Positions 23,771-36,470 of a DNA stretch of 64,000 nt are shown piece by piece. The notes beneath the pieces were generated by a model. It did no database searches. It was given only the letters and a program-made list of their open reading frames with translations, and was not told the origin of the DNA. Position 1 is the stretch's first letter, and each line of letters begins with the position of its first letter. Made by a program: the position numbers and the translations under genes. The stretch is from Marthasterias glacialis (taxonomy: Eukaryota > Echinodermata > Asteroidea > Forcipulatida > Asteriidae): assembly GCA_911728455.2 (NCBI GenBank), contig OU452239.1, forward strand, positions 8,928,192-8,992,191. The letters are read 5' to 3'.

Positions 23771-26700
23771 TGCATTTTTTTTACCGTTTTCTTGCAAATG
23801 AAACAATGAAATGAGCTGACATTTTCACAGGTTGGTTTTTATTCCGTACGTTTTGATTTGTGCAAAGAATGGAAGCATTTACAGTCAGTTTACCAATGCT
23901 GAGCTGGGGCTTCAAAGTCGGTGGTTGGTTATTATTTTAGTTAAAGGAACTGTGTCGTGAGATACACTGAGTTAAGCCAGTGCAAAGATATAAAAAACAG
24001 CAGCAAAAATTCACACAAGTTTTGTTTAACTCTCCCAATTGTTTAACTATCCCAATCAAGGTGTATAAACGCCGTACCCTGTTTGTCGATTGAGGAAAAC
24101 TAAATGGTCCCGATCTGGGAAAATGTTTCACTAACATTGCCACCTCATGCGAAAGATCAGAGGCAAAATACTGTCTGTGTTCTCATACTAGGTCGCCGTT
24201 ATATAGGAAACATGTCGATAATTCATCGCTAAAGCGAGTTTCAAATCATTATTTTAAAATTATGCGTATTTACCGACCGCTGTTTCGAGGGTAATTTACT
24301 TGTATAGCATCGTAATTAGCAGCGTTCAAAAACTGTCTGTCCGCATGCTCAAATATTGATTTATTTCTGGGTTATTTTTCAGACGTGAAAGCATTTCTTT
24401 GGATAGAGTATTCGTTTAGGGCAGGGCATATTAAACGACACTTTGGATTTTCGGTTGTTAGAAGAAAAAAAGAGGAAAGTTTTTCATTGATATCGATCTG
24501 GGTCGTTCGAATCATTCCTATCGTTTTCAATAAATGACACACACACCATATAAACCAACCCGTGGAAAATTTGAAAGCGTTTTACTAAAATGTTTTTGTT
24601 TTGTTGATTACGTTCACAAATTCACAATACCTCACTTTGTCTTTAAAGTTTGAAACAATAAGCATTTTTTAAGACTTATTGTACAGAGAAGAATGAATTC
24701 CCATGATTTTTTTTTTATTTTTTTTTTTGATTTTTTTATATGGGATAACGCAAGCAGCGCAAGCAGCGTTTCCCTGTATGTTCATGAGTTAATTACAGGT
24801 TTAACTTCCTGAGTTTATACACACCATCCATCGCAGAACAAACCATAAACTCGTAGATCCATAAAAATCGATGCAGCATAAATGACCAGCTGTGCACTAA
24901 CATATCGACACCAATCACGGGGAATTCCGTGTAAACACGAGGCGACAGCGGGCAGATGGTTGCAAGCGAACGGGCTGCCGGAGCCAATCCTTCGGCGGGT
25001 CTGAGGCCTGGACTGCGCGCTGGGGGAATTTCTCTCCGGTGTCGTCTCTGATATCTCGGAATTCAACTATAAAACCTATATGATATACAGAATGCATTCC
25101 GTCATTACAAACAAGAAAAGTTCGTAATACTTTTTTTTTCTTCAACTGGATGACGGGCCATCGCTTAATTGTACAGGTACTCCAAGATGACGTCATTGTG
25201 ACGTGTTCAGGTTCTGGTTGTTGTCTTCTTTTTGAATTAGAAAAAAAACTACTATAAGAATTACACAAAGAACGATAATTGGGTAAACATACTCGGTATC
25301 AAGCACCACATGGTTCTTCGAACATGGATGATTGCAGTGAGATCTCACAGGTTCTATTTTGGCCAAAAATAAACAAAAAGCATTTAATTCAAAATGGATT
25401 TTTTTTTATTTATTTTTATATATATATTTTTTTTTTTGTAATTGATTAAAAAAATAATCTTAAACATGTAAATGATTAAATACCCGGATTCGTATTGCTA
25501 TTATGAATTTAAACGAGGCGTCGTGTGTCACACTTTAAAAGCTGACCTTCCCAATAGTTATTTGCTTACGTTTCTGTAATCTGTAATACCCATGCCTCTA
25601 TGACCCTCCCACGTAAAACATAAATGTTTCACTTAATAATCCAGCAGATGAAAAGTAAAAAAAAAAAAAGGTAACGGCGAAGTTTTATGCCTGAAGTGAC
25701 GACAATACTATCAGGGAGTTGTCTTTGTTTCATGCTATACCCGTTACATACGTTCACCGATCCCACAGTCTTATTTAAATACCGGTCCATATGTGGATTA
25801 AGAACAGACCCCGTAACACTGAAGTGCCGCTAGTGTTGTCTTCTCCTTGTCTACATGTAGGCATAGCGGGCTAAATCACTTCTAATGCATGCATATTACA
25901 TTGAAACAGCTGTCGCATATTACTGCCCATCCACCTTGCTCATAAGGTATCCATATTTGACTAATAAATATGGCAATGTTTGCTAAACAGACGCGATAAG
26001 AACCGCGCTGGAGTGCCGCGAACACGAAAGATAGCAGTCAAAAAAAAAAAAAAGCTATTTGTGCTGAGCGCGCTAAAATGCTCAACAAACTCATCTGTGT
26101 GTTTTGGCTTCAAATATAATTATAGTCAATGACTTTCGGACCGCTTTTTTTTTTACATGGTGCTGAAACTCATGCCCAATTGGGGATAGCTGAATTGATG
26201 ATATCGGTTATAGCTTACGTTGTAGGAATGGGGGCTGTAGTTTTTTTGGGGGGAGATATCACCCATCGGGCGTTGATGAACGAGGTGATACGGCATCGTT
26301 CCGTAACAGCCACTCGTCCGTTGCTGTGGTGAAGGTTCGGGTCATGCGATTTCCAGCGTCTTTGCGAATCGAGTCCTCCTGCTGGGTAGAATTCAACCCC
26401 TCTTGTTTGCTGATCTCACCTCGTTTGCTCATGAGTTGGCTGTCCTTTTTAAGGACAATTATCTATTGGGATTCAACTTTCAAAACAAAATGACGCGATA
26501 GTGACGTAAATTAAAAAAAAAAAACATGTTAAGGGTTGTGGGAAAATGAACAGCCAGGAAGAAACCGGGGATTTGTTGTTTAATCATTTTGCCGTATTTG
26601 TTTGTAACCACGAGCGCAAATGACCATGTAGACGCTAATCATCGGTGGAAAAACAAATATTATAATACTAAATAGGAAAAGAGAAATACAAAAAAACACT

Positions 26701-28272
26701 GCAATGACAAACAGAGGCAGTTGATTATGTTGCTCACGTCCCTTCATGTTTGATTCCCATGAAAAAATAAACAGCAGGTTTTATTTTCTTTAGCGAGTTG
26801 CCAAAGAAATGCATAACGAGAGAGCCTAATGAAAGTAAATTCGACGTGGTCAAGGTAAATTGCCAAGTTCACGACGAGAGAATTCGTATAATATTGCTTC
26901 ATTCTTTAGTCTTCCGCTGCGCGCATCGATCTGCAGCCATTGGAGACCTTGTTTTCATTTTTCCTGATGCGTTCCTCTGCCGTTCGCGAAGCTTGCGCGT
27001 GCGCACTAATGGAAACAAAAAAACGGCCATTGGATCGGAAGCTTTTTCACCTTGTCTCAGGCTTTCTTCTTTTTTTTTTTTCTCTCTCTCTCTCTCTCTC
27101 TTCAAAATGGCTGTATTTGCGGTCGATACTAAAACATGAATGTAGAGGAGTTTTGGGTGCAGCAATCCAGGCAACGGCGAATCTCCCTTTGTTCTGTACA
27201 CAGTGGATCCTCATGCAGCGTGGAAATGATCTCATCGCAAAACAATTACACGCAGTCCTTACAGCACTGTAGCAAGATCGCTGCGAACGAATTTCCACTC
27301 GGTCTGTAAGAGAAATCTTTCCCTCCACGTCGAGTTGCGTTCTTGTAGATATCAAAATATTCACGTTGATTGAAAGAAAATAAGACTACTTTCTTTACTT
27401 TTTTTTTTTTTTTCTCGAAGAAGTGGGAATCAAAGCCAAGCAAAAGAAAATGTTGGAGTCAGCGTGCTGGGCGATGTTATAAAGGCACACACTCTCTCGG
27501 CATTCTCGAAAGAAAAAAAAAGAAAAAAAGGAAAACAACGGTGAAAAACCCCGTGTGTCTCCTCTAAAAGCTTTGGCCATCTGTGCCTGTGGTTTAAGCC
27601 CATGTCACGGTCTCACCACTCACGGTCGTCTCTAGTGTATTTAACTTCTCATCCACATCTAATATCTCCCAATAAAAATCACCTAGGGACCCCTAACTCC
27701 ACGGCTTAACTAGTCAAACGTGCACATCAGCGCTGGGCCTTACCTTTTTTCTCTCCCTTTTTAAGTACATAGTATCAATGGAGCTATTGGAAGGGTTGTC
27801 TTCTTCTTTTTTTCTTTCGTTTTTTTTTTCCTAGAGGACCATCTGAGGCCCGTTGATTTGTTTTCCCCCCTTCTTTCTAGTCGGATGGTTTTATGCATGT
27901 CGATGATATTCATGACCTTGTACACGGGCGGGTCGGTGAAGCCCCCAGGTTTGGAAATCCCAGTGCCGGTGGCGTTACGGGTTCGGTTGAGAAATACTAG
28001 CGGGTTTCCGCAAAGGAAATCATTGCAGACGGGGCCCCCTTGTTGTTTGGGGTTTTTACGTCAATACGCGTTTCCCTTGTGAACCAATAACGTTTAGCTC
28101 GGATCATACATTGTTAATTTCCTGTCGTTCAGATTTTTAACTTCGGTATGGCACGGGGCCTAACCCATTTTCAGAACGAACAATTACAAATATACTTTTA
28201 GACTATTGTAACGGTCCCTATATTATTTTTGGACCGCGTGGAGAGGTGATGGCCGCTTCAAAGAGCTGATTT

Positions 28273-28362
28273 GGTTTAGTTTCGGATACTGTGCCCCAGC
28301 CACCCAAGTCTACTGACGACAGCTAGATCGCACTAGTCGAAACGTCGAGAAGAAACTAAACG
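28273..28362 (+). repeat. Second GAAACGTC hairpin fragment closed by a 10-bp stem
   Basis: GTTTAGTTTC (28274-28283) pairs perfectly with GAAACTAAAC (28352-28361). Inside lies CTGACGA followed by a CTAG/CTAG stem and GTCGAAACGTCGAG. The layout recalls a hammerhead ribozyme (CUGANGA..GAAA), but the stem II junction does not fit the consensus exactly. It may be a decayed retroelement terminus. Confidence 0.4.
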
Positions 28363-30026
28363 CGGGTCTTTTTCAGAGCCATGTCCTCTTCCAAAAAAAA
28401 AAAGGAGAGAGTAAAGTGATCGTTAACCACTACCCCCGTAATCAACCTAAAACAGTTTCGATTCAACGCAAAAGTTAACTTTGCTGACGTTAAACACTCG
28501 TTCCGTAGGGGGTCCTGTCTGCTCACGAAGTCCTCACCGAATCTCTTCCCGTTAAACTCCGCCGTGAATTTTGTTCAAAACAATGGTCGAATCACACAAG
28601 TGCTGAAGGCTTACAATTCTATATCAGTTATAATATCTTAACGTTGCATTGAAATGCCGTAATGTGTTTTTTACATTAAATACGATCGCTCCTGCAAATT
28701 TAAAAAATAAACAAGTTCAGCTTCGTCTGAACGACTTGAATAGTTATAAAACGCAAAACCTTGAATTTGCCGGTATTTGAGAGTACACAAGCACTAATAA
28801 TGCTGCGTTTTGGTTTTGTTAAATCCTTATCTCCAGTACTGCTATAATTAAAGCAATAATCGTTTAATTTGATGTAAAAAAATCGTTTTTATTTGCCTTT
28901 TATTGGACAATTTGGACAGTTCTTAAGTCATCGTGTTGCAATAAAATCTGTCGAATCTGTCGATCTATCGAATCTCATGTCAATGAATAACAGAAGCGGA
29001 TCTAGTCTATACGGACCAAGCTGCGATGATGCGCGCGGACATATGAACAATAATGAACCACGGCTCCCCCGAGAGTTTTACAAACTGCTGCATTTTGCCG
29101 TCGTGAATTTTTCATGGCCGCCTGCGTCCCGGCCGGTGTCTGATGCAGATGGGTGATCTGTGCTACGGGAGGATTTCCTTAAAATCACAACCGCTTGGTC
29201 TTGATGGTTAAGGGAGGTAAAAAAAAAAAGAGAGAAATGGAGGGGGCATGGAGCGAGTAGCTTCCCCCCATAAAATCTCAGCGCGGATTTAGAGAGCTAT
29301 TCGTGGGCGCTGGCGCAGTAAATGCGCTCACTTCGCCCGTAGTTAAGATGCGTCCAGAGAGAGTACAACTTCCTGTGCGTTGGCTATTATCTCTTCCTCA
29401 CAGAGCGTAAAAGCCGGCCACTTAACAACCCCATGTCCCAGGCATTCGTCTCGAACTGAAACGCTGCAATTTTTTTTCCCCTCGTATGTGTACGGTTCTC
29501 TGTCTTGTCTTTTTAAAGTCTTTATTATTTACCCCAGAATTCGCTGGGACCCCTCGTGGAGTGTGGCGCCACGCGGTGGTGACTTTTCTCTTCTTCGTGA
29601 CACTGTAGTTACTGGCTGAAACTCAAGTCCAAATGGCTTGCGGGATTCATTTTTTTTGTGCGTGTGTTGTTCGTGCTTTTGTCCGCCCAATCAATTGCCG
29701 AGAGTTGTCATGGATATTCCGTGTGGGAAAAAAAGGAATAAAAGAACAAAAGTTAGTTCGGAAACCAACAGGGGAAATGCTGAGGCATCCCTACAAATTA
29801 CGCTGTATCCCTCTTTTATTTGAATTACACACGAGTTTCAGTCAATAGCATAATGATTGGTTTCGTCTTACTTGCGTCTCTGTGTACTTTTCTTGCGGTA
29901 TTGAAACAAACTATTCATTCTTTGCGACGACTCGTTGCCAATTGAAACTCAGTGGCCGAAATATGACCCCCTTTACCCCATTAATTTAGGCACTTTTGTC
30001 GCTACTTTTTGTTCACCTTTATGCAG

Positions 30027-30092
30027 GTTTTACCCAGACAACGACATCGGTCCCGAAGCCTGGCATTGAGCCCACTACTCAGATCAGACCAG
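30027..30092 (+). CDS. Erg: Erg linker exon (66 bp, phase 1-1)
   Basis: Seen: the acceptor CTTTATGCAG ends at 30026 and the donor GTAACG starts at 30093. The exon completes a Gly codon (G|GT), reads FTQTTTSVPKPGIEPTTQIR and then P, and ends with the first G of the Asp codon that opens the 48-bp exon at 34513. Known: vertebrate ERG has a Pro/Ser/Thr-rich linker at this point, with STVPKTEDQRPQ just before DPYQ; TSVPKPG..PTTQIRP keeps the VPK and the Q-R-P spacing. Inference: a flexible linker between the pointed and ETS domains. It has no catalytic or DNA-binding residues. Because it is a symmetric phase-1 exon, skipping it would preserve the frame and shorten the linker by 22 residues. It lies 13.4 kb after the previous exon and 4.4 kb before the next. 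Confidence 0.85.
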
Positions 30093-30532
30093 GTAACGTT
30101 AACCAACCATGAAACTTGTTCTAAAAAAAAAAAAAAAATACGGTATCAAATCGAGATTCAGGCAGTGTGTCCGAATTGGCGGCTGTGACTGTTGTGTCGA
30201 GCAACGCATGTTCTTGCGGTGATCCAGCCACGGCCGCTTATTCGGAACCGACCTTTATAGCCTAAGGGAACCCAAACTGGCCCTTTGTTTGTATTGCATG
30301 GACAAAAAATACAGGTGGGAGTTTGCCAATCACACGGAAACAGAGCAAAGAGCCGGCGTATTTGATACTCGGCAGTTTCATACTAAGGTTTCATTGCTCT
30401 CGATTTTTTTTTTATAGAGACCACCGTGTCCACGCGAACCAAAACTTCGGTTCTGTATGGCCATTAGCACCCTTGCGCTCGATTCCTTTCCCCGTCGTAT
30501 ACCGTACCTCATCCCCATTGGCTGACTCTCTC

Positions 30533-30574
<42 letters not shown>
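30533..30574. repeat. CT microsatellite
   Basis: Long (CT)n in the intron about 450 bp after exon 30027-30092. Further CT-rich stretches follow to 30750. Confidence 0.95.
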
Positions 30575-30576
<2 letters not shown>

Positions 30577-32229
30577 CCTCTTTGTGGCAACCCTTCCCCG
30601 GTGTTCCCGTGTCGTCTATTGATTATCAGTATTCTTATTTCCACCCTTTCCGTCCTTCCTTCCTTCCATTTAATTTCCCTCGCATGGTTTGCCGCAGTGG
30701 AGAACGGCTGCGTCTCTCTCTCTCCCCCTCTCCCCCTCTCCCTCTCTCATTGACGCCACTGCCCTACATTGTAGTGAAATGGAACCATCACTCCGCGCTG
30801 TAAATGATACACGAACAATGCCACAGTTTTAATAAAAATTCTTGCAGTTTAAACACCAGGTGGCTGGAATGCTCACCTTCAAATGGATTAAATGTTTTCC
30901 AAAGTGTGAAAGGGCGAGCAACAGAATGACGTCACTTATTTTACCAACATGGCGGGTGACTTTCCGAAGCCGAACAATTACGCTTTAGAAGTTGCTTTGT
31001 GGCCACCGTAGAATCATTTCATGAAACCCAGGTCTTTGATAAATATAGACATAATTTGTTCTTATATTTAAAAAAAAAAAAAAAAAGGGGGGGGGGCTTC
31101 ATAAGTCTTTTCTAAAATTATTTGGAAATAAAGCAGATATAGTAAATAGCCTGCTCGTAACTTGAAGATGTGGCACAAAGTGGATGGAATCAAGCATTAG
31201 TATGTTTTTTTCGACCTCATGCCTAGCTCCTGATTATGGAGGATCGACTTTTTTTTATGTCTCCAATTCTCTTTGTTTCTCGTCAATTCACTCATCCTTA
31301 CTGTCCCTGATTCCCCCCCCCCCGCAATCCCTCTCAGCTCCCCTTCTCTCATCCTCACGCAAACTCCTCGCAAATTGATTTCAAAGGTCACTAATGGAAT
31401 TCAGTAACACCAACAACACAAGAGCGCATTGTGCGAGAGAGAGAGTCTGTGCGCCGTACAGCGGTTAAGTGCTGACGCGCAACCCTTTTAAAGCTGGCTC
31501 GGTTCCCCGGCTAATGCCTCGAGTTCTACGGCATATGTACGGAGTCCCGCACTCGCCAAGAATGGCTGCTTTTACGCTGGTCTTTTTTTTTTATTATTCA
31601 CGCGTATTAACCGTTACGTTATTGTCCTCACCTGGTTAACTCTGCCTAGCCTGGACAGGCTGTTTTTTTCTTCTTCTCTCCCTATCTGCTTTTAAACCCA
31701 AATCCTTCCGAATAGCGACTTTGTTCCCTTTGTCCTGCATAAACAGACTGAAAGTAATCCGGTCAGGAATTACAACAAAAAAAAGAAAGAAAGCAAGGGG
31801 TGGGGGGGGGGACACATGACAATGGATGGTTTCATACAATATCTTGCCACTGTCAAGTTCCACATTAAGTGTATCAAGAAAACCCCTTAGGAAATATGTG
31901 TTCCTGCATCAAAGCACCAATCTTTATCAAACGAGGTTTTTGTTTTGTTTTGATAAGGACCTGCAGTAGCTCTGTATTCTTCCTGTCTTTACCACTCAAC
32001 AGAGAGCTGCTCATCTATAACAAGGTTTTTAATAATAATGTGGGTTTTTTTAGGTTTAGCTGTAGGATTAGGTTTAGGCTGAGGTTTATTAGGTTTACTA
32101 CTCAACACAGAAATAAACGACTGTAGTTCAAAGGACTAACATTGACTTTTTTACAGAAAAAAATACAACAAGTTAAAAAATTAAAATGTCATAAGGAAAA
32201 TGCTTAAGTAAAGAAGTGTAGGTAAAATT

Positions 32230-32640
32230 TAATAATTTTAGTAATAATGATAAGGCATTTTTACATTGCGCTTTTCCAAAAATGAGCAAAGCGCATTACA
32301 AGAACAACAATAAAACAACAACATAAGATACGTCTTAAGATTTCTTTTTAAAATTACTACTGAATTAGAATTGTCCAAATGGAACACTGTCACAAAGAGC
32401 AGCAGCCGACTGTGAAAACGCACTTCTGCCATAGAGTAATAATGGTATTATTAAGAGGAATAACGTCGAGGCGAATTGTATCACGGGAAGAACGAAAACC
32501 ATGGCGGTTGGGTTGGTGAAGTTCAGACATTATTTGCAAGATAAAGTGGAGCAGTGTCACTCCTGCATTTGTAAACGTATAGAAGAATGGACAAAGGGTA
32601 GATGAGAATCACATGAAACAAAGAAATTGAAGCTGTCGTT
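32230..32640. repeat. Dispersed repeat fragment with GCGCTTT/AAAGCGC dyad
   Basis: TTACATTGCGCTTTTCC is followed 13 bases later by CAAAGCGCATTACAA, forming an inverted pair. The downstream part (CGGTTGGGTTGGTGAAGTTC, GTGGAGCAGTGTCACTCCTG) recalls a repeat common in marine invertebrates. No open frame. Class unknown. Confidence 0.45.
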
Positions 32641-32715
32641 TTGTAAACTAAAGTCTGAGAATGAAATCAGGGCAACAGCGCTTCCGAAAGAACTTCTCTC
32701 GAGTAGGGATACTAG

Positions 32716-32742
32716 TTTCCTTAACATTAAATGTTAAGGAAA
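32716..32742. repeat. Perfect palindrome, 12-bp arms, 3-base loop
   Basis: TTTCCTTAACAT, loop TAA, ATGTTAAGGAAA. It sits just before an A-rich and CAA/CAG-rich simple-sequence block (32744-32840). Confidence 0.9.
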
Positions 32743-32743
32743 A

Positions 32744-32850
32744 TGAAAAAAAAAAAAACAAACAAACAAACAATTAAATAACAGCAACAACAACAAAAGC
32801 AGCAGCAGCAACAACAACAACAACAAAACAAACAAAGAAACGACCCCAAA
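32744..32850. repeat. CAAA/CAA/CAG simple-sequence block
   Basis: Consecutive A12, (CAAA)n, (CAA)n and a short AGC-AGC-AGC-AGC run. On the minus strand this gives a spurious poly-Leu/Val reading. Confidence 0.9.
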
Positions 32851-33447
32851 AGACAAACAAACATAGTTTACTAAGAAAGGGAACGGAGTTATTTTGTTTA
32901 GTATTGTAAACATTAGTGTCTCGAAATCGTTCGTGCTGCGGATACATTTCATTCAATATCACACCTTGATACAGCGACTAAACGCCGGGCGTTTGTTCCA
33001 GTGAAACCATGTTGCAACACTCTTCCCCAGAGGTTCTTTTTGAAATAAAAATCCTTAAGTTTTCATCGATGAAATGTATAATGCACAAAGTCAATCGTAA
33101 ATCACGCCTTACTGTTAACGCATAAACTTAATGTGTGCAATGGTCAGGGGGGCATTGCATCCTAGTTGACAATCTTTGAAAGTTCGGATGCTCATATTTA
33201 AATCGAATTTTCAATAAGTCATTCACTTTCTCACCCGTCTTAGATACGGGGACATAAAACAGTATACTGTAATGTGGACTGAATGTCAACATAAAAAAAA
33301 AAATGTGACGAACGCATTTAAACACCAAGTTACATTTAAAACGGGTTGACAAAAAGCCACTTAAAGGAAGATGGGTTGATATGGGTAGGAAACAGTTGGA
33401 GGTCTGCTCATCAGACATGTAGGTGCCGTTTTCTGACTGCCACTTCA

Positions 33448-33466
33448 CCCCCCCCCCCCCCCCCCC
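33448..33466. repeat. Poly-C tract (19)
   Basis: One of the longest of about twenty C/G homopolymer tracts of ten or more bases in the window. Confidence 0.95.
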
Positions 33467-34335
33467 GCCTTCCCCTTTCCTTATTCTGATTTGAAAACCA
33501 TTCTCTACTCCGATAGTTTCTGTTCGCGGCCTACAAAACCCAGGCATGGCCAGCATTGTTTGCACACGATCTCATATCCAAGACCATCAACCTACACCAA
33601 TTCTTTTCACAGGATCACAATCCTTCAATGCCATTGTTAACATTTTTTTCCCCGACCAGATCCGAGTTTATCGCAAGTAATTTTTTTCAAAAGAAGCACT
33701 TATCTCCTCTTAAGCCGAAACAAATTGCTCCGTTCGTCACCTTTTTTCCACAAGTCTCCTCTCAAAGCCTTTGCCTCCGTCCCATCCAAATCCCCCCATC
33801 CTCTACCTGGCAACTTTACCCTAACAGATCGATCCAGCCGTCTTTGTTTCCCATATTCTCTCTGGTCATCGCACCAATTCCCCCCGAGACCACAAGATAA
33901 ATATTTGCTTATACGGTTTTCAAGACGGTTTTTAAGCCACGGTGTTTAAACCCACTTTTGGCACGTGGGTACCTTGGACACCCGCACGTGGCACTGTCTT
34001 TTGTTTCCCAGCGCAACATCTCAAGAATGGAGCCTATTATTAATGAGATTACTTCCCTTCAAGTTTAAAAAGGAGAGAGATTTAAGTTCATAATCCCTAA
34101 TCCATCTAGCAAACATTTAAGGGAGCTGGGAGAGGTTTGGGGTAAAAGGGCTTCTCAAACGCCACCTCTGAGGAAACGAATAGCGACGGGAGCACGTTTT
34201 CGTTCAACTGGTGGTATTATAACAAACCGCACAACTTCCGAGTTCGTAAAATCACACTTTTGCAAATAAAAGTGTCTCGTTTTTCTTTGTGCAAACTCAG
34301 TACACAGCTAACTCGCTTGATCGTGAAGAGCAGCT

Positions 34336-34362
<27 letters not shown>
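34336..34362. repeat. CT microsatellite near a splice acceptor
   Basis: (CT)n lies 150 bp before the 48-bp exon, and a long T run (34433-34458) follows. Together they could act as extended polypyrimidine binding sites. Confidence 0.9.
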
Positions 34363-34367
<5 letters not shown>

Positions 34368-34512
34368 GGTCTGTTCGGGACGCTCGGCAGATTTGTAGTT
34401 TTCGTCAAATCTCAACCAGTGTGTTGAGGTTCCTTTTTTTTTTTTTTTTTTTTTTTTTGAGGAAACATGGGATTCCACTGTAAACAACTACGCTCTTATC
34501 CTCTGTTTGCAG

Positions 34513-34560
34513 ATCCCTACCAAGTCTTCGGTCCCACCAGCAGAACACTTGCCAATCCAG
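34513..34560 (+). CDS. Erg: Erg exon just N-terminal to the ETS domain (48 bp)
   Basis: Seen: a long T tract (about 34433-34458) and the acceptor CTCTGTTTGCAG precede the exon, and the donor GTAATT follows it. With the split codons at both ends it reads DPYQVFGPTSRTLANP and then the Gly that begins the ETS exon. Known: vertebrate ERG and FLI1 have a 48-bp exon encoding DPYQILGPTSSRLANP at the same place, so length, phase (1-1) and sequence all agree; only I/V, L/F and the SSRL/SRTL positions differ. This segment borders the ETS domain and belongs to the region reported to affect autoinhibition of DNA binding in ERG. It is too short to be found as an open reading frame; homology to ERG/FLI1 and the exact splice sites identify it. 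Confidence 0.94.
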
Positions 34561-34597
34561 GTAATTACGATTCATTTGTTTCCATGACATGTGTTTC

Positions 34598-34660
34598 TTT
34601 GTTGTTGTTTTGTTTTGTTTTGTTTTGTTGTTTTGTTTTGTTTTGTTTTGTTGTTTTGTG
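34598..34660. repeat. GTTTT repeat directly after the 48-bp exon
   Basis: Repeated TGTTT/TTGTT units start about 40 bp after the donor site. Confidence 0.9.
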
Positions 34661-36096
34661 TTGTTCCCCCTGCTCATCACTGCTTTGTGTCTGTCTAACA
34701 TCAGTGCATTGGGAAACATTCTGGGGTTTATAGTCAGTTGAGGCTGGTTTTGAAATCAACGCCGCTTGTGGAACTATAGAAGACATTTAAAATAAGTTAT
34801 TCATCCTACTCAGTCTACAGCTTTTGTGGTGGTACCGAAACGTGAATACTATTTTGAGAAAAATATTTACCACGCAAAATGTCCAGACACGGCCTGAAAA
34901 ACATTTTAAGTCACGATGTAATGCGCAAAATGTCTTGTATAGAAAATCGATTTTGCGCTTTGTAAATGTCAGCGCGGTTGATATTGCCGTCTAGGTTTGT
35001 CGAAAAGAAAAGTCGAAAAAAATAACAATAATATATAAAAGACAAATCCATTAGGGGTATTTTAAGTCTTAACGCTTCGAAAATTGCGTTAATAGTATTT
35101 CGTAAAATTTTAGGCGCTGCATTTCCGATACGTTGTTGCACAGGCTTGGGTTTTGTATGTTGTTCCATACACAGACATTTAATGTTATCAACAAAAAAAC
35201 TACGTCATCAATGAGCGATGGATGGTTTGAAAAGACAAAGTTTCTGTGATGAAACTGATCTCAAAAGAAGTTCAGGTGGAAAGCAAACACAACTTTTTTT
35301 CTCTCTCTCTCAAAGATCCAAGCGTGCCTCGTGTTAATAATTACTGGACACAAACGGGGGAGTGCCTGTACGAAATGCCAGCAACCTCACGTAAGGTTTG
35401 CTGAAGGGGGGAAGCGAGTCGCACAACAGACCAACACACACACAGAAAAATGAAAGAAAATATCTCAAAAACTCGGCGATAATTTCGGCGGCAAGACGTA
35501 AGGAAGGAAAGACCTTGTCCGACGGAATCACGGCTGGTTAGTTTATGATGTTTGTCGAGCGACAAGGGGGCCTCAGGTCTGGTGCGGCACGCTGCAATAA
35601 ACCTACACAATTGTTCGTTTTGCAATAACCCAGGGAACAATTTCCGGAGAAGTTATACATATTTTGGTTAAATTAATCTGGAGCTCAGTAAAGGGTGATT
35701 CTTATTTTTTTAATATATAGGATTTGAGCACAACGGATTCTTGTCTCGCTGACAGCTAAACCAAATTGTACAACCCACAGCGTTTTTTTTTTTTTTTTTT
35801 TTCTTTCCTTTTTTTTTACTCACTGTATAAAAAGTATCGTTTAATTAATCTAGAAATGCTAGCTGGAAAAACTTCAACACCAAGCGGCGAAAGAGTATAC
35901 GCGCTCATTCTCAACCCATGAAACTATTATTTGATAGGCCTACTTGAACAATATCGTGGTCTAGTTAATGCGTCGAGTTCTTTTTGAAATCATTGTCATT
36001 AGACGGTTGTTTCCTGCTGTTCATAAAAAAACTACCTTGTTGGAAACAGTTCAGACCTCAGTAGTAATAATGCAATTATCGGTGCAAATTAACGGG

Positions 36097-36470
36097 AGTA
36101 GCGTACCGTAACTAGGAGGTGGGGCACGGGTGGCTCATGCCCCCCAAATTGATGTCCGTGCCCCCACCCCCTCCCCCATTTGAAACCTAAGCTTTTTAGA
36201 TTAAATATTATCAGCACAAAATGTTAAATCTTTAATATCATTATGTGGTAGTTTTAATGTTTTAAAACAAGTTTTCTATATTACACGCAGACGGTGTATT
36301 TGTTTTTACCTCTACGTCAGATTATTTTATATTTAAAAAAAAAGACAATATTAAACGGCATAACAAGAGCGCTGAAACGGGGCTTGCTTAGGAAAAAATG
36401 CAAACGGGAACTGAACAGTTTTATATTGGCCAAAAGTGCCAATCTGTAAAAACAAAAATGGTGCACCCGA
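36097..36470. repeat. Dispersed repeat, copy A
   Basis: Contains GTACCGTAACTAGG, a GC-rich CCCCCA stretch and TAAACGGCATAACAAGAGCG CTGAAACGGGGC. The last block recurs at 54701 with about 41 of 45 bases identical. No coding potential visible. Confidence 0.65.

Larger units (their letters stand above)
16659..30026 (+). other. Erg: Erg intron, 13.4 kb
   Basis: Bounded by a GTAAGT donor and a GCAG acceptor, phase 1. Contains the second ~70-bp repeat array, a TTAA element at 20925-21320, a hairpin-bearing repeat at 23.56-23.77 kb, homopolymer and CT tracts and GC-rich patches near 25.0, 27.9 and 29.0-29.6 kb. No internal exon with good splice sites and homology was seen. Confidence 0.6.
30093..34512 (+). 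other. Erg: Erg intron, 4.4 kb
   Basis: GTAACG donor to TTTGCAG acceptor, phase 1. Contains a long CT microsatellite (30.53-30.57 kb), a dispersed repeat fragment (32.23-32.64 kb), a 12-bp-arm palindrome (32716-32742), a 19-C tract (33448-33466) and a CT tract close to the acceptor (34336-34362). No additional exon was recognised. Confidence 0.75.

Noticed and set aside
32734..32952. Leu/Val-rich minus-strand frame resembling a membrane protein
   Set aside because: Produced by CAA/CAG/CAAA simple sequence.
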